From VBAU01 sp036005185 (GTDB lineage Bacteria > Bacteroidota > Bacteroidia > Chitinophagales > Chitinophagaceae): a DNA stretch of 64,000 nt. How positions within the stretch are numbered: the first letter of the stretch is position 1; every line of letters begins with the position of its first letter. The stretch covers positions 62,001-126,000 of the forward strand of contig DASYQS010000019.1 of assembly GCA_036005185.1 (NCBI GenBank), in the 5' to 3' direction. Both the position numbers and the translations under genes were made by a program. Below, one piece after another: positions 34,887 through 44,572 of this stretch. The notes below the pieces were generated by a model. The model saw only the letters and a list, made by a program, of their open reading frames with translations. It was not told where the DNA came from and ran no database searches.

Positions 34887-36764
34887 ATGTGCGGTATTAC
34901 GGGCATCATACAAATCAATCCTCAACTGTATAACAAAGAACATTTGGAAAAGATGACAGATGCCCTTTCACACCGCGGCCCTGATGGAAAGGGTTTTTGG
35001 CACAATGAATTGGGGAATGTTTTGCTCGGTCATCGCCGTTTATCTATCATTGACCTAACAGATGCAGCCGCTCAGCCCTTTCATTATCTGAATCGTTACA
35101 CCACTCTTCACAATGGCGAAATCTATAATTATATTGAACTGCGTGATGAGCTGAAAAAAAAAGGTTATGGCTTTCGGACTCAAAGTGATACCGAAGTTCT
35201 TACTGCGGCCTATGATTGCTGGAAAGAAGATTGTTTACAACAATTGGATGGTATGTTCGCTTTCGTTATTTGGGATGAAAAAGAAAAACAAGTTTTTGCA
35301 GCAAGAGATCGCTTCGGCGAAAAACCGTTTCATTATATCTATGATGATATATATAAAGCATTTCTGTTTGCATCGGAAATAAAAGCATTTTGGACAATCG
35401 ACATTGGTAAAGAGTTCAATAAAAAAATGCTTTTTAATTTTCTTACCATTGGCTATACGGACAACCCTAACCAGCCTGATGAAACTTTTTATGAAGGTGT
35501 AAGGAAATTACCGCCAGCGAGCTTTTTAAAAATCGAACTTAAGCAAAACTTTAGGATAGGAATTGAAAAATACTGGGATATTGAAATAAAAAACCAAAAC
35601 GAAAATATTTCGGATGAAGATGCGATTGGGAAATTCAGTGAGCTTTTTGTCACTTCGATCAAAAGAAGACTAAGAAGCGACGTTCCTTTAGGAACAAGCC
35701 TGAGCGGAGGTCTTGACAGCTCCTCTATAGCTGCAGCAATATGCAAATTAATGGGCGATCCTCATCAATATGAAACTCAAAACACGAAACTCAAAGTTTT
35801 CAGTGCAACCTTTCCTGGCTTTGAAAAAAACGAAGAAAAATATATTGATGAAATAGCAAGAGATTTTTCATTGCAGTCGTTTAAGACCTCCATTGCCAAT
35901 GATGAGGTTCCAATTCTTTTTCAAAAATTAATTCAACAACAGGATGAGCCTTTTGGTAGTGCGGGGACTTTGCCGCAATACAAGGTATTTGAGCTGGCTA
36001 AACAAAATGGTGTAAAAGTTTTGCTAGATGGTCAGGGCGCTGACGAAATTCTTGCAGGGTATCATAAATATTATAAATGGTATTGGCAGGAACTTTTTAG
36101 AAAAAGTAAACTGGTTAGCAGCGGCGAAATACGAAAAGCGAAAGAATTGGGAGTGGATGAAGGATTTGGGATTAGAAATATTATAGGTGCGCTATTCCCT
36201 GATTTTGCCACTGTTTTCTTAGAGAGGCAATATTTATTAAATGCTCTAAGACAAGAAGACCTGGCGAGGGAATTTGTTAACCTTCAAAGCCAAGAAGCTT
36301 ATTATACAACGCCGGCAATTTTTTCATTAAATGGTGTTTTATATTTTAACACTTGCATGCATGGCCTCGAAGAATTACTAAAATATGCAGATCGAAATAG
36401 TATGGCCCATGGTCGCGAAGTCCGATTGCCTTTTTTGAATCATGAGCTAGTAGAATTTCTTTTTTTACTCCCCTCACATTTTAAAATCAGAGAAGGCTGG
36501 ACAAAATGGACATTGAGAAAAGCAATGGAAAATACCTTGCCTACTAATATTGTGTGGAGGCGTGACAAAATAGGTCTTGAGCCGCCCCAGAAATCGTGGA
36601 TGCAATTACCTCCAGTACAGGAAATGATTCATGAGGCCAAAAAGAAATTAGTAAATGAAAAAATTCTGAAACCAAGTGTCATGAATAAAAAAATCAAGCC
36701 AGTGGCTGCCTATGAGAAAGACAATTACGACTGGAAATACTTGGTATCCGCACAGTTTTTATAG
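34887..36764 (+). CDS. asnB: Glutamine-hydrolysing asparagine synthase
   Basis: A 625-residue class B asparagine synthetase making asparagine from aspartate, glutamine and ATP. Cys2 (MCGITGI) is the glutaminase nucleophile; LSHRGPDGKG and GHRRLSIIDL complete the N-terminal amidotransferase domain (to about 200). The synthetase domain has the pyrophosphate loop SGGLDSS at 273-279 and DGQGADEILAGYHKY. It ends in the usual C-terminal helical region. It seems to be a single gene followed by a trans-sulfuration enzyme with its own promoter box. Similar proteins act in exopolysaccharide or peptide clusters, but nothing here points to that. Confidence 0.93.
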   Translation: MCGITGIIQINPQLYNKEHLEKMTDALSHRGPDGKGFWHNELGNVLLGHRRLSIIDLTDAAAQPFHYLNRYTTLHNGEIYNYIELRDELKKKGYGFRTQSDTEVLTAAYDCWKEDCLQQLDGMFAFVIWDEKEKQVFAARDRFGEKPFHYIYDDIYKAFLFASEIKAFWTIDIGKEFNKKMLFNFLTIGYTDNPNQPDETFYEGVRKLPPASFLKIELKQNFRIGIEKYWDIEIKNQNENISDEDAIGKFSELFVTSIKRRLRSDVPLGTSLSGGLDSSSIAAAICKLMGDPHQYETQNTKLKVFSATFPGFEKNEEKYIDEIARDFSLQSFKTSIANDEVPILFQKLIQQQDEPFGSAGTLPQYKVFELAKQNGVKVLLDGQGADEILAGYHKYYKWYWQELFRKSKLVSSGEIRKAKELGVDEGFGIRNIIGALFPDFATVFLERQYLLNALRQEDLAREFVNLQSQEAYYTTPAIFSLNGVLYFNTCMHGLEELLKYADRNSMAHGREVRLPFLNHELVEFLFLLPSHFKIREGWTKWTLRKAMENTLPTNIVWRRDKIGLEPPQKSWMQLPPVQEMIHEAKKKLVNEKILKPSVMNKKIKPVAAYEKDNYDWKYLVSAQFL

Positions 36765-36802
36765 TTGTCCTTTACTTAACAACTCCATTAGCTGATATTT
36801 CA

Positions 36803-36810
36803 CATCTTTG
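36803..36810 (+). promoter_or_regulatory. -7-like box CATCTTTG before the trans-sulfuration gene
   Basis: CATCTTTG is one mismatch from TAnnTTTG and is followed by CAGC, 18 bases before the ATG at 36829. Confidence 0.4.
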
Positions 36811-36828
36811 CAGCTACAATTTTAATAT

Positions 36829-38001
36829 ATGAAGCTTGGAACAAAATTTATTCGAGCCGGTGCTGAGCCAGACCCGTCAACCGGTGCTATTATGACACCA
36901 ATTTTTCAAACCTCTACTTATGTTCAATCTGCCCCTGGCGTGAATAAGGGTTTTGAATATGCTCGTTCACAAAACCCAACCAGAAAAGCATTGGAGGAAG
37001 CGTTAGCCGTTATTGAAAACGGAAAATATGGTTTGGCCTTTAGCAGCGGTGTAGCAGCCACTGATGCTGTTATCAAACTTTTACAACCTGGCGATGAAAT
37101 CATTGCGGGCAATGACATGTATGGCGGTACCTATCGCTTATTTACAAAAGTGTTTGAGAAATTCGGGTTCAAATTCCATTATGTTGATATGACAGATGCG
37201 GACAATGTACGTTCCTACGTCAATAAAAACACAAAGCTCATTTGGGCTGAAACACCTACCAACCCGCTGATCAATATTACTGATATCAAGGCAATGGCTG
37301 CTATTGCTAAAGAACATAACCTTCTACTTTGTGTTGATAACACTTTTGCGTCTCCGTATTTACAAAACCCGCTTGAACTTGGTGCTGACATTGTTATGCA
37401 CTCATCCACAAAATATCTTGGCGGGCATAGCGATGTGATCCAAGGGGCATTAGTCATGAATGATGCTGACCTCAGAGAAAAATTATATTTCATTCAAAAG
37501 AGCTGTGGGGCTGTGCCTGGTCCGATGGATTGCTTTCTTGTTTTGCGTGGCATCAAAACTTTACATGTGCGTATGCAAAGGCATTGTGAGAATGGAGAAA
37601 AAATTGCCCATTACCTTCGCAAACATCCTAAGGTTTCCAAAGTTTATTGGTGCGGCTTTGAGGACCACGCCGGTTTTACCATTGCCAAGAAACAAATGCG
37701 GGGTTTTGGCGGCATGATAAGCTTTACTCTAAAAGATGAAAGTGAACAAGCTGCCAAGAAGCTAATGTCTTCAACAAAACTTTTTTCATTAGCAGAAAGT
37801 TTGGGTGGTGTTGAGTCGCTCATCAATCATCCCGCATCAATGACACATGCCTCAATACCTAGAGAAGAAAGAATTAAAAATGGCTTAACCGATTCACTGA
37901 TCCGGCTAAGCGTTGGCATTGAAGATGCGGAAGATTTGATTGAAGATCTTGAACAAGCTTTGAATATTAATATTGAATTTTCAGCATTAAAATATACCTG
38001 A
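36829..38001 (+). CDS. Cystathionine gamma-synthase / beta-lyase family PLP enzyme
   Basis: A 390-residue member of the Cys/Met metabolism PLP-dependent family. The PLP lysine is Lys195 in MHSSTKYLGGHSDV. Other landmarks are YARSQNPTRKALEEALA near residue 45, the AETPTNPLI loop, VDNTFASP, and the C-terminal RLSVGIEDAEDLIEDLEQAL. These enzymes interconvert cysteine, homocysteine and cystathionine. The GGVESLINHPASMTHASIP stretch is shared by gamma-synthases and gamma-lyases, so the exact reaction (metB, metC or mgl type) cannot be fixed. It is cytoplasmic. Confidence 0.88.
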   Translation: MKLGTKFIRAGAEPDPSTGAIMTPIFQTSTYVQSAPGVNKGFEYARSQNPTRKALEEALAVIENGKYGLAFSSGVAATDAVIKLLQPGDEIIAGNDMYGGTYRLFTKVFEKFGFKFHYVDMTDADNVRSYVNKNTKLIWAETPTNPLINITDIKAMAAIAKEHNLLLCVDNTFASPYLQNPLELGADIVMHSSTKYLGGHSDVIQGALVMNDADLREKLYFIQKSCGAVPGPMDCFLVLRGIKTLHVRMQRHCENGEKIAHYLRKHPKVSKVYWCGFEDHAGFTIAKKQMRGFGGMISFTLKDESEQAAKKLMSSTKLFSLAESLGGVESLINHPASMTHASIPREERIKNGLTDSLIRLSVGIEDAEDLIEDLEQALNINIEFSALKYT

Positions 38002-38107
38002 GTTCTTTCAAGTATATTTTTCATTTTGCGTATAGAGGTTTTTTATAATACCGATCGTGTTTTGGTATGGCTATTGTTTTATACATGCTGTACCAAATTT
38101 ATTTTTT

Positions 38108-38263
38108 ATGAGTAGCTTATTATATCTTATCGCCGTTCTGCTGATCATTGGATGGATATTGGGATTCTTTGTGTTTTCAGCAGGTGGTATCATACACATT
38201 TTATTAGTATTAGCTGTGATAGCCATTTTAATTAGAATAATCGGCGGAAGCAGACCAGTTTAG
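38108..38263 (+). CDS. Small membrane protein, Lmo0937 family
   Basis: A 51-residue protein with two hydrophobic helices (LLYLIAVLLIIGWILGFFVF and ILLVLAVIAILIRIIGG) that matches the small Lmo0937-type membrane protein family. The ATG at 38108 gives the family-typical start MSSLLYLIAVL; the longer frame from 38057 adds residues with no homology. The function is unknown. It sits between the trans-sulfuration enzyme and the TIGR02757 gene. Confidence 0.75.
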   Translation: MSSLLYLIAVLLIIGWILGFFVFSAGGIIHILLVLAVIAILIRIIGGSRPV

Positions 38264-38299
38264 TTTTTTTGAGCTAGTTGGATTTAACTTTACCTGCAA

Positions 38300-39070
38300 A
38301 TGATAGCGGGTAATTTAAAACAATTCTTAGAAAAGAAGGTTGATGAGTTTAATCAACCTTCTTTTATTAATGATGATCCTATTTCTATTCCCCATTTATT
38401 TTCAAAAAAACAAGATATTGAAATAGCAGGTTTTTTTGCGGCTGTTTTTTCATGGGGAAATCGCACCACAATCATCCAAAAAACAAAAGAGCTTATGCAG
38501 CTCATGGACATGTCGCCCTATGAGTTTTGCAAAAACTATAATAATAAGAATGCAAAAAAATTAAAAGAATTTAAGCATAGAACTTTTAAAGAAGACGATC
38601 TTTTTTATTTTGTTGAATTTTTTCAACATCATTATGATACATCACCTAGTTTAGAAACCGCATTTAGCCAATGGATGGGTCGTAAAGACGAGAGCATTGA
38701 AAAAGCATTGAATGGATTTAGAAAATATTTTTTTTCTTTTGAGCATCTCAAGAGAACAGAAAAACATATTTCCTCGCCTCTGCAAAAAAGTACATGTAAA
38801 CGCCTTAATATGTTTTTACGCTGGATGGTGCGTAATGATGGTCAGGGTGTTGATTTTGGTATCTGGAAAAAAATTTCCCCATCACAACTCATATGTCCGA
38901 TTGATGTGCATGTGGCCAGGGTAGCGAGGGAATTAAATCTTTTAAAAAGAAAACAAACGGATTGGCAGGCAGCTGTTGAGTTGACAGAAAGCTTAAAAAA
39001 GATAGATATGAATGACCCTGTGAAATATGATTTTGCTTTGTTTGGATTAGGAGCACTGGAAAAATTTTAA
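38300..39070 (+). CDS. TIGR02757 (DUF2400) family protein
   Basis: A 256-residue cytosolic protein of the TIGR02757 family, found in Bacteroidota and some other phyla. Family landmarks include PISIPHLFSKKQDIEIAGFFAAVFSWGNR in the first quarter, RLNMFLRWMVRNDGQGVDFGIW, and SQLICPIDVHVARVARELNLL, with the C-terminal DPVKYDFALFGLGALE. The helical pattern with PIDVHVAR resembles HhH-GPD-type DNA glycosylases, but I see no glycosylase catalytic Lys/Asp pair with confidence. It converges on the next gene with one base between the stops. Confidence 0.82.
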   Translation: MIAGNLKQFLEKKVDEFNQPSFINDDPISIPHLFSKKQDIEIAGFFAAVFSWGNRTTIIQKTKELMQLMDMSPYEFCKNYNNKNAKKLKEFKHRTFKEDDLFYFVEFFQHHYDTSPSLETAFSQWMGRKDESIEKALNGFRKYFFSFEHLKRTEKHISSPLQKSTCKRLNMFLRWMVRNDGQGVDFGIWKKISPSQLICPIDVHVARVARELNLLKRKQTDWQAAVELTESLKKIDMNDPVKYDFALFGLGALEKF

Positions 39071-39071
39071 A

Positions 39072-41885
39072 TCAGAAAAGAAACAATCTCTCCCTGCCTC
39101 CAACTTTTTTCTTTACACCAGCGGCTCTGACATTATACGTAAAAGTGGCCATGAAATATTGTCCAAGAATATTATTCTGCGTTGTAGTTACAATATTCCT
39201 GTTGGCATTTATCCAAATACTACTGTTGCGATTCAATATATCATTCATGGCTAATTTCAACACACCTACTTCATTTTTCAGCATAGTAATGTTCAAGGCA
39301 GCATTCCATTTGAAAATACTTTTTGGCAAACCTGAAGGAATACTGCCATTATATGAATAAGAAAATTGTGTTTCCCAAATTAAATGCCTTGGCCAACGCA
39401 CGACTATTTCATTATCCAAGTACTGATTTGTAATATTCAGTTTGCGGAAATAAGAATTAGTATTTTTTGTAAAATTTTTACCAATACTATAGCTAATGTT
39501 CCACTCAAACTTATCTTTCAGGTTCAATCCAACCCCAAACCAGTGATTATAATTGAAGGTGGTTTGCCAACCCGATATATTATTGAAGAATAAGCGGCTC
39601 TTTGTTACTCCCATCCAGTTGCCAGTATTCCATGTAAAAATGATGTTCTGTTTATTTTTATATTGCTTATTAATGTTCCAGTTCATACTATAGTTCTTTG
39701 TGCCATCCACATTCACTGGCATGCTTGTTTGAACACCTTTATCATCGACTGTTATGCTTTGTATAATGTCGTTATTTGAAAAAGCAGCGCTTGCATAACC
39801 GCCGATATAGATATACCGCTTTGCATTGTTGAAATAATAATTCACTGAGATATTATTTCTTTTTGTTGGTAATAGTTGCGGATTCCCGATTGAAACAAAA
39901 TAAGGGTTGCTGATGTCCGTTACAGGATTAAGATAATTGAATGCAGGTAAAATAACATCCTTTGAATAATTAACATTTAGCTGTTTATATACAACAGAAA
40001 AACCTGGAAGCACGTCAGTCTGATCCTGTTTCAATATTGTTCCTGAAGTAACAAGTTTATTATTCACATTCTGTTGCAATAAGCGTAAAGAAGGTGTGAT
40101 GGTAAGATCTTTCCATTTATATTCAAGTCCGGGATTGAATATGACCCGGTTGCTGATCCTTTTGAAATCGCTACTAAGAAGAGCATTTAACACTTCAAAT
40201 TTACCACTAGCACTGCTCCTATTATAAGTACTTACTCCATTATTTAATTTGCTGAACTCATAGCGGCCTCCAACACGAACTGTAAAATGTTTATCCAATG
40301 GTTCGCTGTAATTGAACATCACATTAGCGTCTGTCCTTGGAATTCTTTCTTTCCGCAATTGTGAGTATATGCTATCAAAGACGGCTGGATATTTATAATT
40401 TATATCCGACTCGGCCATGTAATCATTAAAGCGATTATTGATATCCAGATTATGATTAAAATTGAACCTTATGCCTTTTTTATTTTTTGATAATCGTGTT
40501 ATACTTATATTATGCCGATAGTAATAAGTTTTAGCATCATTATTCTGTACAACATCGCCTTCACTTAAAGAACCAATCTTGCTATTGTTACCTGTAATAA
40601 AATTTATTCTTTCTTCATCCTGAATGCCGATCAGATAACTGGCATTGATCAGTATATTGGTTACAGAATCGGGTTTCAATCTCGCTCCGGCACCAATAGT
40701 ATGCGCATGAGTTATCATATCACCTGTTAACCTGGTATGCGTATTTATGATCGTATCTCCATTGTATTGGTCAATATCAGTAATGGTTAAACGATTTGCC
40801 CTTACATTTCCATTGAAATATTGCAGGTATAGCGATTTTTTTTTATTAGGTGCATGGTTAAGATTAAACCCTGCTCCCTTACTGGTTGAAATACCACCAA
40901 AATTTTGTGCTCCGCCAAAATTTATTCCATTAATAGAAACTCCGCTGCCTCCATTATTATTCCAAATGCTAGTGTTGTTGCTTGCACTATTACTTCTTAT
41001 CCTGTCAAAGCCCCCTGCCGACATTAATTCAGAATAACTAAATCCTGGTCTGTTCAAATTGTTCATATAACCTAAGACGCTTACTTGCAATGTATCTCTG
41101 TAAACATTGGCAATACCACCAGCTTCATATAGCTCGTCAGTTCCGGCACCGGCATACAATTTTCCAAACCAACCCTTTTTTACTCCTTTCTTTAACGTAA
41201 TATTTATCACCTTGCCGACATTATTGATATTATCATCACCATTTCGAAGCAATTCTTCTTTATCGTCTGTTACCTGAATTTTGTCAATTACATTGGCAGG
41301 TAAATTACGGGTAGCCATCTTAGGATCATCACCGAAAAAAGTTTTTCCATCAACCAATATTCTGTTTACGATCTTGCCGTTTACTGAAATATTTCCATCT
41401 CTGTCCACTTGCACGCCAGGAAGCTTTTTTAATAAATCTTCCACAAGCGCATTGGGCAATGTCTTAAACGCCGAAGCATTAAATTCAATCGTGTCCTTTT
41501 TCACAACAACAGGTGGTCTTTCCGCGATCACTAATACTTCATCAAGAGATTTTGAATCGTGAGTCATCGTTACAGTTCCTAAATCAATTGTAGATCGATC
41601 ACGGCTAATTTTAAACTCCTTTCGGTAAACGCTATAGCCGGAAAATGAAATAACCACACGACAGTCAACATCATAAGGCAAACCTGGCACTTTAAAATCT
41701 CCCTCAGGTGCGCTAAGACGATAGGTTATTATTGTCGTATCATTTGCTTTGAAAACAGTAATTGTTGCTAAGCCTAGCGGATTCTTAGAAACTGAGTCAA
41801 TGAGTTTTCCTCTTAGCACACCTTGTGAAAATGAAAAATAAAATAAACTGGAGCTAAATAAACAAAGGAGTAAAAATTTCTTCAT
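39072..41885 (-). CDS. Large outer-membrane beta-barrel protein with plug domain
   Basis: A 937-residue outer-membrane protein. It has a signal peptide (MKKFLLLCLFSSSLFYFSFSQ), a carboxypeptidase-regulatory-like domain (about 22-115, VLRGKLIDSVSKNPLG), and a plug with VNRILVDGKTFFGDDPKMATRNLPANVIDKIQ-type residues, followed by an OMP_b-brl_3 barrel ending RERLFLF. The plug motif FFGDDPK is typical of a Bacteroidota receptor subgroup without SusD partners. The start at 41885 is chosen because the signal peptide begins there. A 7-bp inverted repeat lies 27-46 bases upstream and may be an operator. The ligand is unknown. Confidence 0.88.
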   Translation of the reverse strand: MKKFLLLCLFSSSLFYFSFSQGVLRGKLIDSVSKNPLGLATITVFKANDTTIITYRLSAPEGDFKVPGLPYDVDCRVVISFSGYSVYRKEFKISRDRSTIDLGTVTMTHDSKSLDEVLVIAERPPVVVKKDTIEFNASAFKTLPNALVEDLLKKLPGVQVDRDGNISVNGKIVNRILVDGKTFFGDDPKMATRNLPANVIDKIQVTDDKEELLRNGDDNINNVGKVINITLKKGVKKGWFGKLYAGAGTDELYEAGGIANVYRDTLQVSVLGYMNNLNRPGFSYSELMSAGGFDRIRSNSASNNTSIWNNNGGSGVSINGINFGGAQNFGGISTSKGAGFNLNHAPNKKKSLYLQYFNGNVRANRLTITDIDQYNGDTIINTHTRLTGDMITHAHTIGAGARLKPDSVTNILINASYLIGIQDEERINFITGNNSKIGSLSEGDVVQNNDAKTYYYRHNISITRLSKNKKGIRFNFNHNLDINNRFNDYMAESDINYKYPAVFDSIYSQLRKERIPRTDANVMFNYSEPLDKHFTVRVGGRYEFSKLNNGVSTYNRSSASGKFEVLNALLSSDFKRISNRVIFNPGLEYKWKDLTITPSLRLLQQNVNNKLVTSGTILKQDQTDVLPGFSVVYKQLNVNYSKDVILPAFNYLNPVTDISNPYFVSIGNPQLLPTKRNNISVNYYFNNAKRYIYIGGYASAAFSNNDIIQSITVDDKGVQTSMPVNVDGTKNYSMNWNINKQYKNKQNIIFTWNTGNWMGVTKSRLFFNNISGWQTTFNYNHWFGVGLNLKDKFEWNISYSIGKNFTKNTNSYFRKLNITNQYLDNEIVVRWPRHLIWETQFSYSYNGSIPSGLPKSIFKWNAALNITMLKNEVGVLKLAMNDILNRNSSIWINANRNIVTTTQNNILGQYFMATFTYNVRAAGVKKKVGGRERLFLF

Positions 41886-41911
41886 GGCGTTGATTTCGAA
41901 TAAGGCAGTAA

Positions 41912-41931
41912 TATACGATGATTTTCGTATA
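41912..41931. promoter_or_regulatory. Operator-like inverted repeat before the outer-membrane gene
   Basis: TATACGA (41912-41918) and TCGTATA (41925-41931) are perfect inverted repeats separated by 6 bases, 27 bases upstream of the minus-strand start at 41885. It also lies 73 bases before the divergent gene at 42004. Confidence 0.4.
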
Positions 41932-42003
41932 CACAAAATGGAAATATGGATTTAACATCTTGTTGTTAAAAGCATAGCCGGAATTTCATGTTATCTTTCA
42001 ACT

Positions 42004-42321
42004 ATGGATGAGGCAGTATTTTTCCAAGAGATCATAAAAGAACTGGAACCAGCATTTAAATTAAAGGATCGCGTTGTTAATAAACAATTGCTTATTGATA
42101 AAATAAATCAATTGATCCATAGTGATTTTCTAAAACTGGTTTCTCTTCTTTACCGGTTAGACATAAGTGAACAAAAACTGAAACAATTGCTAAATGAACA
42201 TAAAGGCGTTGATGCAGCAGTAATTATTACTGACCTTATCATCGAGAGGCAACTGCAGAAAATAAAAGCAAAAGAGAGCTTCAAACCCGATAGCAATATT
42301 CCTGAAAATGAGAAATGGTAA
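42004..42321 (+). CDS. Small helical protein, function unknown
   Basis: A 105-residue soluble, mostly alpha-helical and charged protein (EIIKELEPAFKLKDRVVNKQLLIDKINQLI at the start, ending DSNIPENEKW). There are no membrane segments or catalytic motifs, and I do not recognise the family. TATCTTTC at 41992-41999 is only 4 bases from the ATG, so transcription would begin at or next to the start codon and the mRNA may be leaderless. The stop is 2 bases from the stop of the convergent hydroxylase gene. Confidence 0.65.
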   Translation: MDEAVFFQEIIKELEPAFKLKDRVVNKQLLIDKINQLIHSDFLKLVSLLYRLDISEQKLKQLLNEHKGVDAAVIITDLIIERQLQKIKAKESFKPDSNIPENEKW

Positions 42322-42323
42322 CT

Positions 42324-43004
42324 CTAGCCTTTTTTGGAGGATTTGGGCGCAAACATTAGCTGATGTACTTTTTCTTTATCTTCTTTTTCATTTTTGAGAT
42401 CGAACATGGTACCAAAAACATGATCCCACAAAGTGCTGCTTACACCAAATCCATTATGATCATCTTTATAATGATGCAAATGATGGTTGCGCCATAAAGG
42501 TTTCATCCATTTGTAAGGGGGATTCCAGGCATGGATGGCATAATGCATGGTTCCATACATAAGATAGCCAAAAACAAAACCAGGAAAAAACATGGCAACA
42601 TTCCAACCTATTAACAAGTACGTGATTGCAAAAATGGTAGATGCAAGTATCAGGCTGGGAACAGGGGGCATAAACAAGCGTTCTCTATCCCGAGGATATT
42701 CATGGTGGTTGCCATGAAGAACATAAATGAATTTTTGTGCACGCGGGCTTTCTGCCACAAAATGAAAGACGAAACGATGCATAACATATTCAAACAAGGT
42801 CCAGAAAAACATACCACCTAAAAATGTAAGCACAATGCGCAATGTAGGAAATGCCAGCGTTGAAGCGCTGTAATATAGCAGGCCCACCATTATAGGTAAA
42901 TAAATACCCCAAATTACTAAAGGATGAGTTTTGGTAAACATTTCGAGGTATTGGCTTTTGAATAACCGGGCTTGTCCTTTATTATGTATTTTCTCAAATT
43001 CCAT
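42324..43004 (-). CDS. Fatty-acid hydroxylase / sterol-desaturase family enzyme
   Basis: A 226-residue membrane di-iron enzyme. The histidine clusters that bind iron are visible: HRFVFH, HGNHHEYPRD, HYAIH and HHLHHYKDDHNGFGVSS. Four hydrophobic segments surround them. The pattern, especially HGNHHEYPxDxxRLxMPP, is like fatty-acid 2-hydroxylases of the FA2H/Scs7 type that hydroxylate fatty acids or sphingolipid acyl chains. Sphingolipids with 2-hydroxy acyl groups are known from this bacterial group, so that role is plausible. It converges with the small gene at 42004. Confidence 0.87.
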   Translation of the reverse strand: MEFEKIHNKGQARLFKSQYLEMFTKTHPLVIWGIYLPIMVGLLYYSASTLAFPTLRIVLTFLGGMFFWTLFEYVMHRFVFHFVAESPRAQKFIYVLHGNHHEYPRDRERLFMPPVPSLILASTIFAITYLLIGWNVAMFFPGFVFGYLMYGTMHYAIHAWNPPYKWMKPLWRNHHLHHYKDDHNGFGVSSTLWDHVFGTMFDLKNEKEDKEKVHQLMFAPKSSKKG

Positions 43005-43213
43005 AGCACCACAAAAATACGAACTATTCAGAAAAAGTCTTTGAGCAACAAGTTGCGAGCACAGATTTTTGCATTTACTTGTCCTCTCTTTACTTGCAAT
43101 CCTGAACCTGATGCAATAAATTTATATGTTATAAGCAACATATATATGATAGAACAATTAATTGCAATCTCAAAAGAATTTTTTCCTGTCTAACCCAACA
43201 AACAACTTCATAT
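43005..43213. other. Intergenic region before the amine cluster
   Basis: There is no ORF, hairpin or clear promoter box in this AT-rich stretch, which includes the divergent starts of the hydroxylase and the permease. Confidence 0.4.
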
Positions 43214-44521
43214 TTGTCAACTCCTCCAAAAAATGAATTAAAAAGAACACTCACCCCACTAATGCTCTGGGGACTTGGAGTAGGTTATGTGATCTCCGGC
43301 ATGTATTTCGGCTGGAATCTTGGCTTGGAAAAAGGAGGAACATTGGGGCTTGCTATCGCCACGTTTTTTATCATTATTCTGTACGTTACTTTCACCTTCA
43401 GCTATACCGAGCTAGCCTGCGCCATACCGAAAGCAGGCGGAGGTTTTGATTATGCCGCCCGTGCTCTGGGAAAAGACTGGGGATTTATTGCGGGTATGGC
43501 TCAGAATATTGAATTCATTTTTGCGCCGCCCGCCATTGCATTTGCTATCGGCGCTTATTTCAATTTATTTTTCCCGCAGATACCAATATTGGCGATCGCC
43601 ATTTTCAGTTATGTAGTTTTTACTGCATTAAATATTTATGGAGTGAAGGCGGCGGCTGTGTTTGAGCTGGTGATCACCATTCTTGCTGTAGGTGAGTTGC
43701 TGTTATTTACCGGCATCGCCATTCCTCATTTTGAATTAAAAAATTTACAACATAATGCTTTTCCTCATGGCTGGGCTGGCGCTTTTGCTGCTACTCCTTT
43801 TGCCATCTGGTTTTTTTTGGCGATCGAAGGTGTGGCCAATGTTGCCGAGGAAGCTATTCATCCGCAACGGACCATGCTGCTTGGTTTTGGCTCGGCTATT
43901 CTTACGCTTGTGATTTTGTGCATACTTGTTTTTATTAGTTCAATCGGTGTTGCGGGATGGGAAGCAGTTGTTTATAAAAGCGATGGCAGCGCTTCCGATT
44001 CCCCCCTGCCTTTGGCGTTAGGCCATATTGTCGGCAACAACAACCTGATGTATCATTTGTTGATTATGATCGGCTTGTTTGGGCTGATTGCTTCATTTCA
44101 CGGCATTATACTAGCAGCAGGAAGGTCGAGCTTTGAATTTGGGCGAGTAAGATTTGCCCCGGCTTTTTTGGCAAATATCCATCCTCGGTTTCAAACGCCA
44201 TCAAATGCCTTGCTGATAAATATGGTGATCGGGATCATTGCTTTGCTGACGGGCAAAACGGCCGAGATCATTACCATTTCGGTATTCGGTGCACTTACCT
44301 TATATATTGTATCCATGATAGCGTTGCTGCGATTAAGAAAAAAGGAACCCCAGTTAGAGCGACCTTTTAAAGTTCCGATGTATCCTTTATTTCCCATAAC
44401 AGCATTAATGATTGCTGTTTTTTCATTTGTTGCTATGACAATCTATAATTTCAAACTAGCCCTGATCTATTTTTTAATTGTTGCCATTTGCTATGTCGCT
44501 TTTAAATTATTTCGTGTTTAA
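43214..44521 (+). CDS. Ethanolamine-permease-type amino acid/amine transporter
   Basis: A 435-residue APC-superfamily transporter with about 12 helices. The N-terminal region LMLWGLGVGYVISGMYFGWNLGLEKGGTLG is characteristic of ethanolamine permeases, and GGGFDYAARALGKDWGFIAGMAQ and AAGRSSFEFGRV are further family segments. It should import ethanolamine or a related small amine with protons or sodium. The start is TTG at 43214, just before the cytosolic N-tail. It opens a four-gene cluster of same-strand genes whose products could use the imported amine (ligase, alcohol dehydrogenase, hydrolase plus aldehyde dehydrogenase). The substrate is inferred from family and context. Confidence 0.85.
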   Translation: MSTPPKNELKRTLTPLMLWGLGVGYVISGMYFGWNLGLEKGGTLGLAIATFFIIILYVTFTFSYTELACAIPKAGGGFDYAARALGKDWGFIAGMAQNIEFIFAPPAIAFAIGAYFNLFFPQIPILAIAIFSYVVFTALNIYGVKAAAVFELVITILAVGELLLFTGIAIPHFELKNLQHNAFPHGWAGAFAATPFAIWFFLAIEGVANVAEEAIHPQRTMLLGFGSAILTLVILCILVFISSIGVAGWEAVVYKSDGSASDSPLPLALGHIVGNNNLMYHLLIMIGLFGLIASFHGIILAAGRSSFEFGRVRFAPAFLANIHPRFQTPSNALLINMVIGIIALLTGKTAEIITISVFGALTLYIVSMIALLRLRKKEPQLERPFKVPMYPLFPITALMIAVFSFVAMTIYNFKLALIYFLIVAICYVAFKLFRV

Positions 44522-44572
44522 TATCTTGAGTCGTAAATTATCTAATCAGATTGCGCAAAAATGGTGTTTACA

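Noticed and set aside
34887..38001. Natural-product cluster built around the asparagine synthase-like gene
   Set aside because: The neighbours are ordinary metabolic or unknown genes with no peptide precursor, ligase or tailoring enzyme.
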